Notes under the pieces: generated by a model
The model's input: only the letters and a program-made list of their open reading frames with translations
The model's database searches: none
Told to the model about the DNA's origin: nothing
Assembly: GCA_937926755.1 (NCBI GenBank)
Contig: CALBBA010000107.1
Location: 1-6,699 of the forward strand
Source of the DNA: an uncultured Collinsella sp.
GTDB taxonomy: Bacteria; Actinomycetota; Coriobacteriia; Coriobacteriales; Coriobacteriaceae
DNA: 6,699 nt
Direction: 5' to 3'
Position numbers and translations under genes: made by a program
In this document: in pieces, positions 5,641 through 6,699 of the stretch
How positions within the stretch are numbered: position 1 is the stretch's first letter
Layout: the number at the start of each line of letters is the position of its first letter

Positions 5641-6699
5641 ATGAATACTTCAATTGACATTTCCCACATCCGCAACTTCTCGATCGTTGCGCATATCGAC
5701 CATGGCAAGTCCACGATCAGCGACCGCATCCTCGAGCTCACCCATACCGTCGACGAACGCGACATGGAGTCGCAGCTGCTCGACACCATGGATATCGAGC
5801 GCGAGCGCGGCATTACGATCAAGTCCAATGCCGTCCGCGTTTCCTATGACGCCGACGATGGTGAGACGTATCAGTTCAATCTGATCGATACGCCGGGCCA
5901 CGTTGACTTTACCTACGAGGTCTCGCGTTCTCTGGCCGCCTGCGAGGGCGCGGTGCTCGTCGTCGATGCCACCCAGGGTGTCGAGGCGCAGACCGTCTCC
6001 AACGCGACGCTCGCCATGAACGCCAATCTGGACATTGTGCCGGCCATCAACAAGATCGACCTGCCCTCGGCACACCCCGATGAGGTTAAGACCGAGATCG
6101 AGGATGACCTGGCGATCCCTGCCGATGATGCCGTGTGCGTCTCGGGCAAGACCGGCGAGGGCATCCATGATCTGCTGGAGTCCATTGTCTTTTTGATCTC
6201 TCCGCCCAAGGGCGATGCGAACGCGCCGCTCAAGGCGCTCATTTTGGATTCGTACTTTGACGAGTATCGCGGTGTGGTGGCTACGGTGCGCGTCTTCGAT
6301 GGTTCCATCAAAAAGGGCGATACCCTGCTTATGATGCAAGCCAAGGGCGACTTTTTGGTCGACGGCGTGGGCGTCAAGCGTCCTGCCGAGACCCCGGTCG
6401 ACGCGCTGACGGTCGGCGAGGTCGGATATGTGGTCACGGGCCTGAAGGACCCCGAGGCCGTTCGCGTGGGCGATACCCTTACGTGGGCGTCGAACCCCTG
6501 CCCCGAGCCGCTTCCTGGTTATCGCGAGGCCAAGCCCATGGTCTACACGGGCCTGTTCCCGATCGACAACAAGGACTACGAGAACCTGCGTGACGCCCTC
6601 GATAAGCTGCACGTCAACGACCCGTCGTTGGTGTGGGAGCCCGAGACGTCGGTGGCGCTCGGTTTCGGCTTCCGCGTGGGCTTCCTGGGCCTGCTGCAC
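5641..6699 (+). CDS. lepA: Elongation factor 4 (LepA GTPase), 5' part (3' end outside window)
   Basis: The frame runs open for 353 codons to the window edge; full LepA is about 600 residues. EF4 is a ribosome-binding translational GTPase linked to back-translocation and to efficient initiation or assembly under stress. The G domain has all motifs: G1 AHIDHGKST (17-25), G2 RGITI (56-60), G3 DTPGH (83-87), G4 NKID (137-140) and G5 SGKTG (168-172, usually SAKTG). The beta-barrel domain II follows (about 195-280), and then domain III, which breaks off at GFGFRVGFLGLLH, a LepA signature. The missing part would hold the EF-G-like domain V and the LepA-specific C-terminal domain. The ATG at 5641 is chosen because the conserved IRNFSIVAHIDHG starts nine residues later; an in-frame TTG at 5614 sits in the terminator T-tract and is unlikely. 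No Shine-Dalgarno is present, in line with a leaderless message. Confidence 0.96.
   Translation, partial: MNTSIDISHIRNFSIVAHIDHGKSTISDRILELTHTVDERDMESQLLDTMDIERERGITIKSNAVRVSYDADDGETYQFNLIDTPGHVDFTYEVSRSLAACEGAVLVVDATQGVEAQTVSNATLAMNANLDIVPAINKIDLPSAHPDEVKTEIEDDLAIPADDAVCVSGKTGEGIHDLLESIVFLISPPKGDANAPLKALILDSYFDEYRGVVATVRVFDGSIKKGDTLLMMQAKGDFLVDGVGVKRPAETPVDALTVGEVGYVVTGLKDPEAVRVGDTLTWASNPCPEPLPGYREAKPMVYTGLFPIDNKDYENLRDALDKLHVNDPSLVWEPETSVALGFGFRVGFLGLLH

Noticed and set aside
5650..6699. Long open frame of 349 codons on the minus strand to the window edge
   Set aside because: It lies exactly opposite lepA, whose + strand frame has all GTPase motifs. The antisense translation is low-complexity and rich in R, G, V and D, as expected of a shadow in G+C-rich DNA.

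Overview
The window looks like ordinary chromosome from a high-G+C anaerobic actinobacterium, most likely class Coriobacteriia (Collinsella-like). This rests on the gene order, the base composition (roughly 60 % G+C by eye) and protein style recalled from that group, so the genus is an inference. All six genes lie on the + strand. They are: the 3' part of thiI (1-876), comEA (1090-1803), comEC (1800-4103), holA (4182-5144), rpsT (5278-5544) and the 5' part of lepA (5641 to the window edge). I see no mobile element, CRISPR array, tRNA or rRNA.

Layout: thiI (4-thiouridine synthesis in tRNA and/or thiazole synthesis) ends at a strong intrinsic terminator (887-919). About 170 bases without a gene follow. 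They hold an interrupted inverted repeat (935-990) and a second possible hairpin (992-1026), and lead into the DNA-uptake pair comEA-comEC. These two overlap by four bases (ATGA) and are surely translated as a unit. holA (clamp-loader delta subunit) comes 78 bases later with its own likely promoter. rpsT (ribosomal protein S20) has an extended -10 promoter, a leader with a hairpin and U-tract, two tandem Shine-Dalgarno copies, a GTG start and a strong terminator. lepA (elongation factor 4) has a -10-like hexamer exactly seven bases before its ATG and no Shine-Dalgarno, as expected for a leaderless mRNA.

The order comEA-comEC-holA-rpsT-lepA is the old Gram-positive arrangement known from Bacillus subtilis (comEA-comEB-comEC-yqeN-rpsT-gpr-...-lepA), here without comEB and the sporulation genes. 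ComEA and ComEC would bind and import single-stranded DNA across the membrane. HolA, S20 and EF4 are housekeeping proteins of replication and translation. No unknown protein system is visible. The parts worth a second look are regulatory: the comEA upstream repeats, the rpsT leader and the probable leaderless lepA start.
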